DNA of 64,000 bases from Candidatus Heimdallarchaeota archaeon (GTDB lineage: Archaea > Asgardarchaeota > Heimdallarchaeia > Heimdallarchaeales > Kariarchaeaceae). The notes under the pieces are model-generated. The model worked only from the letters and a program-made list of their open reading frames with translations. It was not told where the DNA came from and made no database searches. Below, piece by piece: positions 36,462-46,137 of this stretch. The stretch covers positions 248,001-312,000 of the forward strand of contig JASBSB010000006.1 of assembly GCA_030149205.1 (NCBI GenBank), read 5' to 3'. How positions within the stretch are numbered: the first letter of the stretch is position 1; the number at the start of each line of letters is the position of its first letter. The position numbers and the translations under genes were made by a program.

Positions 36462-36789
36462 TTCATTAATTCTGGTTATTAATTAGATAATGAGCATAAT
36501 TGCACCCTTTTCATCATTAATTCAAAGAACCCCATATTAATAAAAATTGTTAACATTATTAAAAATACTCTTTTATTGGATTTGTTAATTTGATCCTTTT
36601 AATGAAGATTTTATAAAATAAAAGAGTAAAATTTTGAACTATAATTAGTTTACACAGGAATCACCCCCTGAGCTTGAGGGTTTAGTGCTTGTCCAAGGAG
36701 TTTTTGAACAAGCTTATTATAAATTAAGAGTACACCTTTGAAAGATTAGAATGCAGAATATTTAATTACATAAAGACCAAATATTACAT
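36462..36789. other. 328-base intergenic region with IS relic
   Basis: It holds an inverted IS-end relic (36648-36720) and, at about 36758-36768, an AATATTTAATT box suited to the operon start at 36790. No open frame. Confidence 0.45.
36648..36720 (-). mobile_element. Inverted IS-end relic with hairpin
   Basis: GTTTACAC, then AATCACCCCCTGAGCTT, is the reverse complement (diverged) of the IS end at 34907-34934. Beside it CTTGTCCAA (36688-36696) and TTGAACAAG (36704-36712) form a 9-bp stem with one mismatch and a 7-base loop, similar to the ACAAG-type end of the other relic. Confidence 0.5.
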
Positions 36790-37176
36790 GTGGATATTAA
36801 TTTAGTTTATCACAATCTGGCAAATTCTCAACCAAATTTGTTAAAACTTCAATTTCAGGAGCAATTGAAGAATATAATCTCTCTCTGCAAACAGAGTGAT
36901 CTTCTATTAGAAAACAATCATCCTGAGCATTTAATAGGAATATTGAAAATCAAATTTCAGGAGTTTACTAATTTTATAGTATTAGTGGAATATGTACAAA
37001 AGAAGGATGATAATATATCATATGATCATAGAGATATCAGAGTGATCTGGCTAGTTAATCCAGAAACCGAAAAACCAATTGAACTAGAACTAACATATGA
37101 TCGGGGTTATTGGAACCAATTTGGAATTTATAATTGGAAGGAATTCAAGTTGCAAATAATGAAAAAGGTCAATTAA
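36790..37176 (+). CDS. Unknown protein, first gene of nucleotidyltransferase operon
   Basis: The 128-aa protein starts with GTG at 36790 behind an AT box about 27 bases upstream. It has a helical first half (LLKLQFQEQLKNIISL), then strands (FIVLVEYV, DIRVIWLVN, IELELTYD) and an aromatic end. I do not recognise it. Its 3' end overlaps the next frame by 43 bases, and the three genes to 39140 form a tight operon. Its role is presumably tied to the nucleotidyltransferase that follows; that is inference from layout. Confidence 0.65.
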   Translation: MDINLVYHNLANSQPNLLKLQFQEQLKNIISLCKQSDLLLENNHPEHLIGILKIKFQEFTNFIVLVEYVQKKDDNISYDHRDIRVIWLVNPETEKPIELELTYDRGYWNQFGIYNWKEFKLQIMKKVN

Positions 37177-37562
37177 AACTAATCAGAGGATTAAACTTGA
37201 CATGTAATAACAATAATGATAATTTTCCTTACTTTTGGGAAAAAATCAATCCAACAATATATCACACAATTTTATTGATTGCTGGTTTTTTAAGGGACTT
37301 AAACCTATTTACATCATTTCAATCATATTTTCATGGTTCAATAACTTTAAAGAACCACATTCCAAAAGATATCGATTTAATAATAGTTTGCAATGATAAA
37401 GTAAAGACAATATTTCAGAGAATGTTTATCAAGTTACAGAAGGAAGTACCAATTCAACTAGATGTGATTTACTTCAATAGAGTAGAATTTTCTAAAGCAC
37501 TCGAAAATCCAAACCACCTTCTGAATACTAATAAGTCTATAATTGAAATATCACTTAATTAA
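37134..37562 (+). CDS. Minimal nucleotidyltransferase (MNT-like)
   Basis: The 142-aa frame has the pol-beta-type signature: FHGSITL (the GS loop), then KDIDLII with the Asp-x-Asp pair, and QLDVIYF with the third Asp about 40 residues on. This is the complete catalytic set of minimal nucleotidyltransferases such as MntA/KNTase-like proteins, which transfer AMP or other nucleotides to proteins, small molecules or RNA. The start is uncertain: TTG 37134 overlaps the previous gene, while TTG 37197 would not. Its stop abuts the ATG of the 525-aa gene, so the two are translationally coupled. Confidence 0.78.
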   Translation: MEGIQVANNEKGQLKLIRGLNLTCNNNNDNFPYFWEKINPTIYHTILLIAGFLRDLNLFTSFQSYFHGSITLKNHIPKDIDLIIVCNDKVKTIFQRMFIKLQKEVPIQLDVIYFNRVEFSKALENPNHLLNTNKSIIEISLN

Positions 37563-39140
37563 ATGCATTCATATCATCAAATCTCGCCATTGCAAGCTTG
37601 GTTTCGATTTTTACTAGATTATACTTCATCAATACACGAAGGTGAGAATAGGCTTCAAGGAAACAGGAACCGCAAGACAAAATTTTACTTATTTTCTTTG
37701 GAAAACTTATTTCTATTAAATAGGATTGCAAAAGACAAAAAAATTGATTCGTTTGTTTCAAGCAAAATTGATGCAAAAATTGACGCCATACTTGATATTT
37801 TACAAAATCCACCAACAACCAATTATTATCAGGAATGTAATCCTCATAGCAATTCGTATGAAAAAATTCCTGATTGGCCATGTTATTGGATAATGAGAGA
37901 ACTATATTATCGTTTTCTTGAAAAAAAAATCGGAGAAGAACGTTTTAATCAAAATACCAGATTAATTTCATCAATTGATAATTACTTGTATACACGTATA
38001 CCAGAAATTGGATCGAAGTTCAATATAATTTCAAAACCAGCAATATTTATAGCAGTTTTTGGCTATAGTGTATATGATGTAATTTCGAAGTTTGGTAAAC
38101 CAAAATATTATCAAACAGCTGTAGGTTTTAGAGATAATTGTCATAATTATATAATCGATTTTATAGAAAATCTCAGTCAAAATATCACTGAGGTAGATTC
38201 TGAAAAAAGTATTATACTACACTCGATGTTAATTGATTTCTTAGTGAATAATCATGGTAGTGCTTATCAAGATCAAATTAATGAATTAAAGTCAAATATA
38301 GAAATAATAATAAACGAATTGGATAGGATAGCTGATGTACCTGCTGCATTAAGTCTGCTTGTTGATGTCGAGAATGATTTGTATGGAAAATTATTAAAGA
38401 AATCGGTTGAAATTTATAAAAATGATTTTAGTGGTTCTGCTTATACTAAAACAGCAGAACCTGCATATATTTATATCTTAGATACACTTAATACTAATGA
38501 GAAAAATTTAGTTGATGAAGTTATTTGGCTTTTTGAACCATCAAAGCATGAATTTAATAGTTACATCGTTCATCATACTATTCGAATATTAAATATGATT
38601 AATAGTAATAGTTCTATGCTAACCCTAATAAATACAGAAAAAACAAAAATTAAAGAAAAGTACTTTAGAGACCATTTCCAGTCGCATTTTGAACTATTAG
38701 GAAATAGCTCTGGAACTTTTTCTATTAGTGCAGAAGACCCCAATAGAAGGGAGGGTTTTTCAGACCTTGTGATTAAAGACAATATAATAAATAGTCAAAT
38801 GACTATTAGTTGTAAGGTATGGAAAAGAAATTTTGATGACCATCCACCAGTATATCAATTAATCGGTGATATGGGTACACATGAAACTGTAGGGATACTA
38901 TTTATGGTTAATAATAGCATTAAAAAGAAAATTGATGAAGAATACATTGAACTACTAATTAAAAATCATCAATTATATGTTGAAAATTCATTTAAGGAAA
39001 TTAATAAAAATAATGGTGTTTCCCATTATTTGTCAAAATATTACATTGATGATGTAGTTTATACCATTCATCACATTATTTTCAATATTGGCCCTTTCAT
39101 TAAAACTGAAAATCCCTATGAAAAAGTTAGAAAGAAATAA
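37563..39140 (+). CDS. Large protein with C-terminal restriction-nuclease-like domain
   Basis: Of the 525 aa, residues 1-350 are mainly helical and unrecognised. From about 385 the sequence reads REGFSDLVIKD, then TISCKVWKR, then YQLIGDM and VGILFMVN. This is the layout of the PD-(D/E)xK domain whose members read G-x-TD-I-LI, ECK-x-WKG, QLxxY and allxF, but the usual Glu of ECK is replaced by Ser. It may be inactive or use another acid. Genes coupled upstream encode a nucleotidyltransferase and a small unknown protein. The combination, inside an island with toxin-antitoxin pairs, suggests an anti-mobile-element system; this is inference. Confidence 0.75.
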   Translation: MHSYHQISPLQAWFRFLLDYTSSIHEGENRLQGNRNRKTKFYLFSLENLFLLNRIAKDKKIDSFVSSKIDAKIDAILDILQNPPTTNYYQECNPHSNSYEKIPDWPCYWIMRELYYRFLEKKIGEERFNQNTRLISSIDNYLYTRIPEIGSKFNIISKPAIFIAVFGYSVYDVISKFGKPKYYQTAVGFRDNCHNYIIDFIENLSQNITEVDSEKSIILHSMLIDFLVNNHGSAYQDQINELKSNIEIIINELDRIADVPAALSLLVDVENDLYGKLLKKSVEIYKNDFSGSAYTKTAEPAYIYILDTLNTNEKNLVDEVIWLFEPSKHEFNSYIVHHTIRILNMINSNSSMLTLINTEKTKIKEKYFRDHFQSHFELLGNSSGTFSISAEDPNRREGFSDLVIKDNIINSQMTISCKVWKRNFDDHPPVYQLIGDMGTHETVGILFMVNNSIKKKIDEEYIELLIKNHQLYVENSFKEINKNNGVSHYLSKYYIDDVVYTIHHIIFNIGPFIKTENPYEKVRKK

Positions 39141-39366
39141 CAAATAGTACCTTACTCTTATCTCAAAATGAATTGAATGCAAACTTTAAAAAATATAAAC
39201 ACTCTAACAGCTATATTAAATATATGTATACAAACCAAATTCAGAATAATATCATTCTCATTTATTCTGAAAAATGACTTCTCATTCCCGTTATTTTTAA
39301 AATGTGTTCCCATTTTTTCTGAAAACACTCAATATTTGAATGGTTTTGAATTGTTGTTTTAAGTTT

Positions 39367-40656
39367 CTACCAAACACAAACAGGAACAAAAAGCTCTTCT
39401 TTTGACAGTGATCCATGTTCACTCTTGAGAGGAGATATATAATCACCAAATTTGATTATCTCGGGAACAATAAGTTGCACTTCAGGCTTCATCAGGATCA
39501 CGTACTGTCCTAACCTGTTTTCCACCAACCCTATGTAGTGTTTTTTCCCCTCTTTGGAATGTTCTGCTTTGATGACCTCATCGACTGAAAGTATTCCATT
39601 CCCAGCAAGCTTGAATGCCTCCTCTTGTGAAACCACAATGCCAAAATTACCAATCAATTCAGATAGCTTTTCGAAGGTCTTATCACCGACGTCTGATGTA
39701 TACACATGGAGGGTTCGTCCACTTGAGCTGAGCTTAATTCCATCATTTTGGAGTTGTTTAAGTCCAGTAACAAACTTTGGTCTTTTAACCTGCATATGAC
39801 CGTGATCTGATGAGAGAAGGATCATGGTCTCACCTGATATTACACTTGGATGCTCACGTAAGGCATCAATAACTTGTTCTGTCAGTTTCACACTTTGATG
39901 GTACTCTGAGCTGTTAACTCCATAATTATGAGCAGTGTGGTCAGGGTACCCCATATATATTGAGATAACCTGCTGATTGTCCTTTCGGAGAAGTTCCCCT
40001 GCAATTTGAAGAATCTCCTGTGGGTTCTTGTAAAATTTAGGGGACAATCCTTGGCAAATAAAAGAGACAAGTCCTACAGAGGTGTATTCCACAGGTAGAA
40101 GGATATTTGAGTCTGCACCAAGCTCTTTTAGTCGAATGGTAAAGGGGTGACCAAGCATATATTCAGTTACAGAATCATTGGTAAGTACACTCTGAGGGTT
40201 CCCATTATTCAGATACATCCCACTGATTGTATGATACTCCGTTCTCAATTTTTCATGGTAAATATTGGCACCAATGACCCCATGTACTGCTGGAGTGAGT
40301 CCGGTAGAAAGAGAGACCATGTTAGTTCCTGTAAGAGTGGGAAAGCTGCTGTGAGCTGCAAGACCAAGTTCTTCCAGGTTTTTTGTTATCGACCCTTCAA
40401 AGTTTTTTATATTTTCAGTGCCAAGACCATCAACGATAATATAAATAATATTTTTGGGAACATCTCTCTCTTTAAGCTGTTTTTGTAGGGATTTATGTTT
40501 TAAAAGGGTATTCAGATCAGTGTTTAATTCTGGAAATTTATCCCCCCACAACTCTAAAACAGAGGGAAGTATCCCTGCGTTCGAATATGAATAGTTTGGT
40601 CTCAGTAGTTCCATTTCCTCATTAAACCAGCTTGTGGATATTTCAAATGAGTTCAT
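39367..40656 (-). CDS. Type I phosphodiesterase / nucleotide pyrophosphatase family
   Basis: The protein is about 429 aa from the ATG at 40656, preferred over TTG 40674 because of an AAATAAATT box about 25 bases upstream. It has the alkaline-phosphatase-superfamily metal sites: YIIVDGLG, the nucleophile region PTLTGTNM with Thr, GYPDHTAHNYG, and LLSSDHGHM. There is no signal peptide, so it acts in the cytosol. Members hydrolyse phosphodiester or pyrophosphate bonds of nucleotides, phosphonates or lipids; the substrate cannot be read. It stands alone between the accessory island and the lyase gene. Confidence 0.88.
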   Translation of the reverse strand: MNSFEISTSWFNEEMELLRPNYSYSNAGILPSVLELWGDKFPELNTDLNTLLKHKSLQKQLKERDVPKNIIYIIVDGLGTENIKNFEGSITKNLEELGLAAHSSFPTLTGTNMVSLSTGLTPAVHGVIGANIYHEKLRTEYHTISGMYLNNGNPQSVLTNDSVTEYMLGHPFTIRLKELGADSNILLPVEYTSVGLVSFICQGLSPKFYKNPQEILQIAGELLRKDNQQVISIYMGYPDHTAHNYGVNSSEYHQSVKLTEQVIDALREHPSVISGETMILLSSDHGHMQVKRPKFVTGLKQLQNDGIKLSSSGRTLHVYTSDVGDKTFEKLSELIGNFGIVVSQEEAFKLAGNGILSVDEVIKAEHSKEGKKHYIGLVENRLGQYVILMKPEVQLIVPEIIKFGDYISPLKSEHGSLSKEELFVPVCVW

Positions 40657-40855
40657 TGTGTTTACAACGAGCAATTTATTTTAATGGCTTTGGCATCTAT
40701 CCATCAGTTAGTCATAAATTTTCAACAAAAAATCAGAGAAAAGTATTCAACACATACACGTATCGGAGTAAAGATACATGATGCTATTTAGAGATTAAAT
40801 AGGAGGCGCAAAGTGGACTTAAATTTATGGTAAATCTCCTGATGAATTAAGGGCA

Positions 40856-42232
40856 TTAATCCAGAGGACGTAATTTACATGTAAAGTGTCTAAGGAGTTC
40901 AGATTCCTCTGTAATTTCATAACCCTTGATCTTATCTTTTTCTTTTTTTATTGATAACAAGGTATCGATAATAAATTCAAAATGTGCTTTCTCGTAGACC
41001 CTTCTAGGAATAGTTAATCTAAGCAGTTCCAATGGTGCAGGAATAAATCTATCCCCTTCTTGGTGACCAAACATAAGGGACCCAATTTCGACAGATCTTA
41101 TACCTCCCTGGAGATATAGTTCCACAGCAAGTGCTTGTGCGGGGAACTGATTTGGAGGGATATGAGGAAGAAATTTTCCAGCATCAATAAAAGCTGCATG
41201 ACCTCCAGCAGGGAGAACAACTGGAATTCCTTCCTCGTGTAATCTATTCACAAGAAATTCCACCTGATTTATCCTGTGAGCTATCACATCTCCTTCAACT
41301 GCCTCTGAGAGGCCAGTTGCCATTGCTTCAAGGTCTCTTCCTGCTAACCCACCATAGGTTGGAAATCCCTCAAATAGAATTAATCGGTCTCTTAGATGAT
41401 CTGAAAAAGTTTTATTGTTTAGGGCTATCAAACCACCAATGTTTACATAGGCATCCTTTTTTGCAGACATCCACATTCCATCTGCAAGGTCAAACATCTC
41501 ATGAAGGATTGTCTTAAGGTTTTTTTCTCTGAACCCATTCTCTCTCTGCTGTATAAAATAAGCATTTTCAATAACTCGTGAGGCATCAATAAAGAATGGT
41601 ATAGAATACTGCCGAGCCAACATAGATACCTCTCTTAGATTCTCAATAGAGGCAGGTTGTCCGCCCCCAGCGTTGTTTGTCAGTACCATTGTAATGACAG
41701 AAACGTTTTGATGTTCGGTTTCCAGAAGCTCTCGAAGTCTCTTAATATCCATATTTCCCTTAAATGGTAGAGTGGTGTCAATCTCCTTTGATTCTTGTAC
41801 CACTAGGTCTTTAGGGTAAGCTTTGTTATACAGTATATGACCAACAGTTGTATCAAAACTCTGGTTTGACACAACAAATGAGTGAGGTTTGTCTTTCAGT
41901 ATGTATCCAAATAATATATTTTCTGCTGCCCTTCCCTGATGAGTTGGAATAATTTCTGAAAAACCAGTTAAGTCTGTTACCACAGATTTTAACCTGTAAA
42001 AACTCTTTGCATTCGCATAAGACTCATCTCCAACCATAAGAGATGCCCATTGTTTATCGGACATTGCTCCTGTACCACTGTCAGTCAAGAGGTCTATAAA
42101 AATATCTTCCGAATTGAGGTTGAACAGGTTGTAATTTGCTTCCTTAATTGCCTGGTTTCGCCTTTCAACACTGGGTAATTTAATTGGCTCTATCATTTTT
42201 ATTCTATAAGGAGGAGGAAAATATTTCACCAT
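40856..42232 (-). CDS. Tryptophanase / tyrosine phenol-lyase family enzyme
   Basis: The 458-aa PLP enzyme starts with the typical lyase N-terminus (PPPYRIKMIEPIK) and has LLTDSGTGAMSDKQWA, IPTHQGRAAENILF, the PLP-binding MSAKKDAYVNIGG (Schiff-base Lys in the KK pair) and GGHAAFIDA. Beta-elimination of tryptophan, tyrosine or related amino acids to pyruvate, ammonia and an aromatic product is the family reaction. Which substrate is used cannot be settled by eye. Length matches the family. Its neighbours are unrelated, and no tnaB-type permease is adjacent. Confidence 0.92.
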   Translation of the reverse strand: MVKYFPPPYRIKMIEPIKLPSVERRNQAIKEANYNLFNLNSEDIFIDLLTDSGTGAMSDKQWASLMVGDESYANAKSFYRLKSVVTDLTGFSEIIPTHQGRAAENILFGYILKDKPHSFVVSNQSFDTTVGHILYNKAYPKDLVVQESKEIDTTLPFKGNMDIKRLRELLETEHQNVSVITMVLTNNAGGGQPASIENLREVSMLARQYSIPFFIDASRVIENAYFIQQRENGFREKNLKTILHEMFDLADGMWMSAKKDAYVNIGGLIALNNKTFSDHLRDRLILFEGFPTYGGLAGRDLEAMATGLSEAVEGDVIAHRINQVEFLVNRLHEEGIPVVLPAGGHAAFIDAGKFLPHIPPNQFPAQALAVELYLQGGIRSVEIGSLMFGHQEGDRFIPAPLELLRLTIPRRVYEKAHFEFIIDTLLSIKKEKDKIKGYEITEESELLRHFTCKLRPLD

Positions 42233-42411
42233 TGAACTATTGAATTACAAATTCCCTCTTAATTTTTGGGGAATCAGACTGGAAAATCAGAGAAAATCAT
42301 ATTAAAAGATGCATTGTATTTTTTGGAATAATTTTTTGAATATCAAAAATAAATGACTTAAGTATTAACAATCGTAAATGAGTATTTAACCTCTTGATTA
42401 GTACATAGGGT

Positions 42412-42834
42412 ATGTTTGATGAACTATTAGAAAATTGGAATATAAACCAAGAAATGAATATGAGATTGCTGGAAATAGCTAAGAATCACATGGATGAACG
42501 TCCTCGACCAAAGGCAAAAACCATCGAGGGACACTTTCAACACATACAGAACAACAGGATCAGTTGGTTGGAACATATCACACCTGTTCAACCAATCGAC
42601 AAAGACTCTACGATAAAGAGCTCCTTGATTGAATCATCGCAAGCTGTGGCTAACCTGATAGAGTTCTCGAAAAATGGGGGAGAGATAACTGGAACAAAGG
42701 CAGGTTTACACAAGTTCATTTTTTATCTTGTGTCTCATGAATCTCACCACCGTGGTCAGATAATGCTGATCCTAAGAAACGCAGGGGTACAGGTGTCACA
42801 CCATGACCAGTACAGTCTGTGGGATTGGAAGTAA
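42412..42834 (+). CDS. DinB-family protein
   Basis: The 140-aa four-helix-bundle protein has His in TIEGHFQHIQNNRISWL near residue 42 and HESHHRGQIMLIL near residue 107, giving the three-His metal site of DinB/YfiT proteins. Members include thiol-dependent S-transferases for mycothiol or bacillithiol and proteins of unknown role. The precise reaction is unknown here. It starts at ATG 42412 with a TATTTAA box about 27 bases upstream. Confidence 0.85.
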   Translation: MFDELLENWNINQEMNMRLLEIAKNHMDERPRPKAKTIEGHFQHIQNNRISWLEHITPVQPIDKDSTIKSSLIESSQAVANLIEFSKNGGEITGTKAGLHKFIFYLVSHESHHRGQIMLILRNAGVQVSHHDQYSLWDWK

Positions 42835-43086
42835 TGAGAAACGTTAAACTGGTAAAGAAATTAACTATTGTTTCATATTTTATTGAGATTAGGAATTAAA
42901 CAACCGTCAACATTCGGTTTTTAACCCTTAATTTCAAGAAGAAATATTCAGAAAAAAGTTAATCCAAGCTTGAAAATAGTTCTAATTAGAAGGAGAAACA
43001 ACTTATTTTAAAAACCGACAGATAGCACAAATTTTGAGATTACCTCAGACATAAGGTTAAAATCCAAGCTGGTGCTCTACAATTCT

Positions 43087-45051
43087 ATGAGTCAACAGAA
43101 ACCCAAAGTTCTTCCAGAGGATTATTTAGAACTAAAAAAGGTTGGCAACATCATTTCCAACCGAGATTATGTGGTCTGGACAGAGACAACCCCAAACCAG
43201 CTCAAGCGAACCTACACCTCAAAATTACGAGCACAGAACAAATCTACGGGGGAGATCAAGTACATTACATCTGGTTCCGATAGTAACCCAGAGTTCTTTC
43301 CGGAAGAATTGGGAAAAAACAGATTGATCTTTCTCAGTAGACGGTCAGGAAAGAATCAGGTTTACCTCTTGGATTTAGATTTTGGTGGAGAGGCTGAACA
43401 ACTGACTTCACACAAAAATGGGGTCACTTATGCTAAACTGAGCCCAGATGGAAGTAAATTGGTGTTTTTAGCAAACATCAGAGAGGGAGAAAATGACAAG
43501 CTGACCAAACCTAACAATGAACTAGAAGAAAAAGAGATAATGCTCGTAGAGGAGGAAGAAGAGAGAAAAATTTTTGACCCTTACGTGGCCGATACGCTAG
43601 TCTATAGAGAAGGAACCGCCTACCATGATCAACGAAAAAGCCATGTTTATGTTTATGACTTCAAGACCAATGAGCATAAGAGAGTAAGCAGGCGTAACAC
43701 TAACCATTGGTCTCCACTTTGGATAAATGAGAAAGAGATTATCGCTACTGCAAAGATATATGAACCCACTGACCTAAACCAAAGGATTTCCCTTCTTAAA
43801 TTTGATTTAAGCCAGGTAAAGGAGGGGGGGATTAAAGGGAATGAACTGTTGGAGTTTAGGTCTTGGAACGCCCCCGAGATAAGCATATCACCAAATGGAA
43901 AGCGTATGACACTTCAAAGTTTAGAAGAGGGGACAATTGGAGGGCAGAACGGGGTTCACCTCGTTTATGATTTTGAGTCCAACAGCACTGATCCTATAAT
44001 TTTGGATCGTGCGGCATATGGAGTTCAATGGAAGGACGATGATACTGTTCAGATGATGGTGGATGACACTGGAAGAACTGATGTTCGAGAATATTCAATT
44101 GAGACGAAAGAAATTGATACTCTCATTGAGAAAGCTGATTCAATAACATCATTCTCATTCAGTGATGATGAGGTATTTTTCACTGCCACCGGTTATCTGC
44201 ATTATCAGGCGATCTGGACAGGAAAAAATTCTCCTGTTTTACTTGAGGATCCCAACCAAAGCTACATTGATCAGAGGGAAATTGTGGTACCTGAGGAAAG
44301 ATGGTTCAAAGCAATTGATGGCTCTAAATTTCAAGGTTGGTACTTTAGTGCAGGTGAAAATTCGCCTTTAGCTCTTGACGTTCATGGAGGGCCGCATGCC
44401 ATGTGGAATGGGACTGGCACAATGTGGCATCAATTTCAATGTTTGGTTTCTGCAGGATATTCAGTTTTAGCAACCAATCCAAGGGGGAGTGCAGGATATG
44501 GCCAGGAATTTGCCCAGTCAATATTAGGTGAATGGGGAGTAAATGATGCAAGAGACCTATTAAATGCTGTTGATGAGATATCTAAAGAGACCAATCCCTC
44601 CTCAGTGGTTGTTCTAGGGGGATCATATGCAGGATTTCAGACTATGAACCTAATAGGAATTGACAAGAGATTTAAGGCAGCTGTTGCACAGAGAGGAGTT
44701 TATGATTTTATCACCTTCCCAATTGGAACTGATATCCCACTTTGGTTCTATGATGAGATAAAGGGAACCCCATGGGATGACGTAAAAAGACTCTGGGATC
44801 TTTCCCCTCTCTCTAAAGCCAAAGATATTGAGACACCAGTCCTGATTATTGCATCTGAGAAAGATTTTCGGGTTCAAATATCTCAGTCAGAAGAAATGTA
44901 CGCTGCGTTAAAATATTTCAATAAACCTGCTGTTTTTGTAAGATACCCTCGCGATGGACACGAACTTTCCAGAAGTGGTGAACCCTCTCATGTTGTAGAC
45001 AGATTAAACCGTATCATAGACTGGTTTAACAAATATGTGAATAAAGAATAA
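43087..45051 (+). CDS. S9 family prolyl oligopeptidase / acylaminoacyl peptidase
   Basis: The 654-aa protein from ATG 43087 (a GTG at 43072 is less likely; a GTTAAAA box lies about 28 bases before the ATG) has an N-terminal beta-propeller (about 1-400, with WD40-like repeats such as LSPDGSKLVFLAN) and a C-terminal alpha/beta hydrolase. The oxyanion region reads HGGPHAMW, the nucleophile elbow GGSYAG has Ser513, the acid lies in ASEKDFRV and the His in RDGHEL. It cleaves short peptides in the cytosol for peptide recycling. Confidence 0.95.
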   Translation: MSQQKPKVLPEDYLELKKVGNIISNRDYVVWTETTPNQLKRTYTSKLRAQNKSTGEIKYITSGSDSNPEFFPEELGKNRLIFLSRRSGKNQVYLLDLDFGGEAEQLTSHKNGVTYAKLSPDGSKLVFLANIREGENDKLTKPNNELEEKEIMLVEEEEERKIFDPYVADTLVYREGTAYHDQRKSHVYVYDFKTNEHKRVSRRNTNHWSPLWINEKEIIATAKIYEPTDLNQRISLLKFDLSQVKEGGIKGNELLEFRSWNAPEISISPNGKRMTLQSLEEGTIGGQNGVHLVYDFESNSTDPIILDRAAYGVQWKDDDTVQMMVDDTGRTDVREYSIETKEIDTLIEKADSITSFSFSDDEVFFTATGYLHYQAIWTGKNSPVLLEDPNQSYIDQREIVVPEERWFKAIDGSKFQGWYFSAGENSPLALDVHGGPHAMWNGTGTMWHQFQCLVSAGYSVLATNPRGSAGYGQEFAQSILGEWGVNDARDLLNAVDEISKETNPSSVVVLGGSYAGFQTMNLIGIDKRFKAAVAQRGVYDFITFPIGTDIPLWFYDEIKGTPWDDVKRLWDLSPLSKAKDIETPVLIIASEKDFRVQISQSEEMYAALKYFNKPAVFVRYPRDGHELSRSGEPSHVVDRLNRIIDWFNKYVNKE

Positions 45052-45261
45052 TACATCAGACTATTATAATAAAACTGGGAAAATTCCCTGCTAAGAGGTA
45101 ATCAAAAGATAAAACTAAGATGAACTTTCACCTTTTCAACCTGTTACATCTTTTAATATGAAATATTAGTTGAAATTCGTTACCCACTTCAAAAACCAAA
45201 GTACCTCGAATCTTCGAAGAGAATTTTGAAAAATTGAGAAACAAAAATTCAATTCGAAAAC

Positions 45262-45269
45262 TCTATATA
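45262..45269 (+). promoter_or_regulatory. TATA box of the VOC-family gene
   Basis: TCTATATA, centred 27 bases before the ATG at 45293. The ATG follows directly with no leader room for a Shine-Dalgarno. Confidence 0.65.
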
Positions 45270-45292
45270 GATAGAGCTACGATTTTGAGATT

Positions 45293-45922
45293 ATGGATAT
45301 TCCAGAGATTGGGAGATGTGACCTTTGCTTTAACGTGAGAGATGTGAAAGACTCCTACAAGTTTTACACTGAACTCGGATTTAAAATGGTTGAGGGAGAC
45401 CTAAAGGAAAACTGGGCAGTTTTGTCACACAGGGGGTTCAGAATTGGTTTGTATAATGGACATATAGACAAAAATCTATTAAATTTCAGAGGTGGAGACC
45501 CTAAATTGATAAATGATTATGTAAATAGAAATGGGTTCAACGTTTCCATCAAGTTCAAAGAGGGAGAGAAAGGAGGGGGTAATCTTACTGTACTCGATCC
45601 CGATGGGTATGCAATATTCTTTGATACTCACTATACAGAGCTGGAAATCCCCATGCAAATGAAATCTTATCTGGAGAGAGAGAAAAGTTCAGAGCTAGGT
45701 GTGGGGGAAGCTCACATAGTCTTAACTGTACAAAATATTGCAACAACCAAAAAATTCTATGAATCTCTTGGATTTATAACCCAAGGAGAAAGTCTAGTTC
45801 ATGGTAATGTGAGACTTTTGTTGAGACCTGGAAACAAAAAAGAGCTTTTGTTGCTGTTTAAGGGAGATAACGAAACAAAACAGCTTGTAGACCCAGATGG
45901 AACCATTCTTATGTTTGAATAG
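45293..45922 (+). CDS. Two-domain glyoxalase/VOC-family protein
   Basis: The 209-aa protein has two VOC half-modules. The first (about 8-125) starts CDLCFNVRDVKDSYKFYTELGF and ends LDPDGYAIFF. The second (about 140-209) starts VLTVQNIATTKKFYESLGF and ends DPDGTILMF. The repeated beta-alpha-beta-beta-beta unit is the vicinal oxygen chelate fold of glyoxalases, dioxygenases and resistance proteins. The metal ligands are not complete by eye, so the reaction is unknown. The second module is short. Confidence 0.85.
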   Translation: MDIPEIGRCDLCFNVRDVKDSYKFYTELGFKMVEGDLKENWAVLSHRGFRIGLYNGHIDKNLLNFRGGDPKLINDYVNRNGFNVSIKFKEGEKGGGNLTVLDPDGYAIFFDTHYTELEIPMQMKSYLEREKSSELGVGEAHIVLTVQNIATTKKFYESLGFITQGESLVHGNVRLLLRPGNKKELLLLFKGDNETKQLVDPDGTILMFE

Positions 45923-46137
45923 TCATACAGTACTCATAAAAGGTTATATATTCCTTAACTAATCCGGATGAGGCTGTGAATATTGTTTCTTTCTATTGAT
46001 ATATTTTAAGATGGGAGTTAAATCAGATTTTCAAAAAATCTGAATATAGGCTATAGTTTCCCAGTTATCTAGAGTTAATTACCATTGTATAGAACCTCTG
46101 ATACGTTGATTAGTCGATAAAGTGAAGGTTGCAGGAA

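Noticed and set aside
36790..37176. E2-like or other ubiquitin-system fold for the first gene of the operon
   Set aside because: Considered because nucleotidyltransferases co-occur with E2-like proteins in some defence operons, but no conserved catalytic Cys context is visible.
37563..39140. HEPN toxin motif in the large protein (MNT-HEPN pair)
   Set aside because: The only candidate, RDNCH, has three rather than four to six residues between Arg and His and lies in a different context.
39177..39362. 61-codon frame between the nuclease-like gene and the phosphodiesterase
   Set aside because: Low-complexity Ile/Phe/Leu composition from AT-rich DNA, no promoter and no structure beyond chance.
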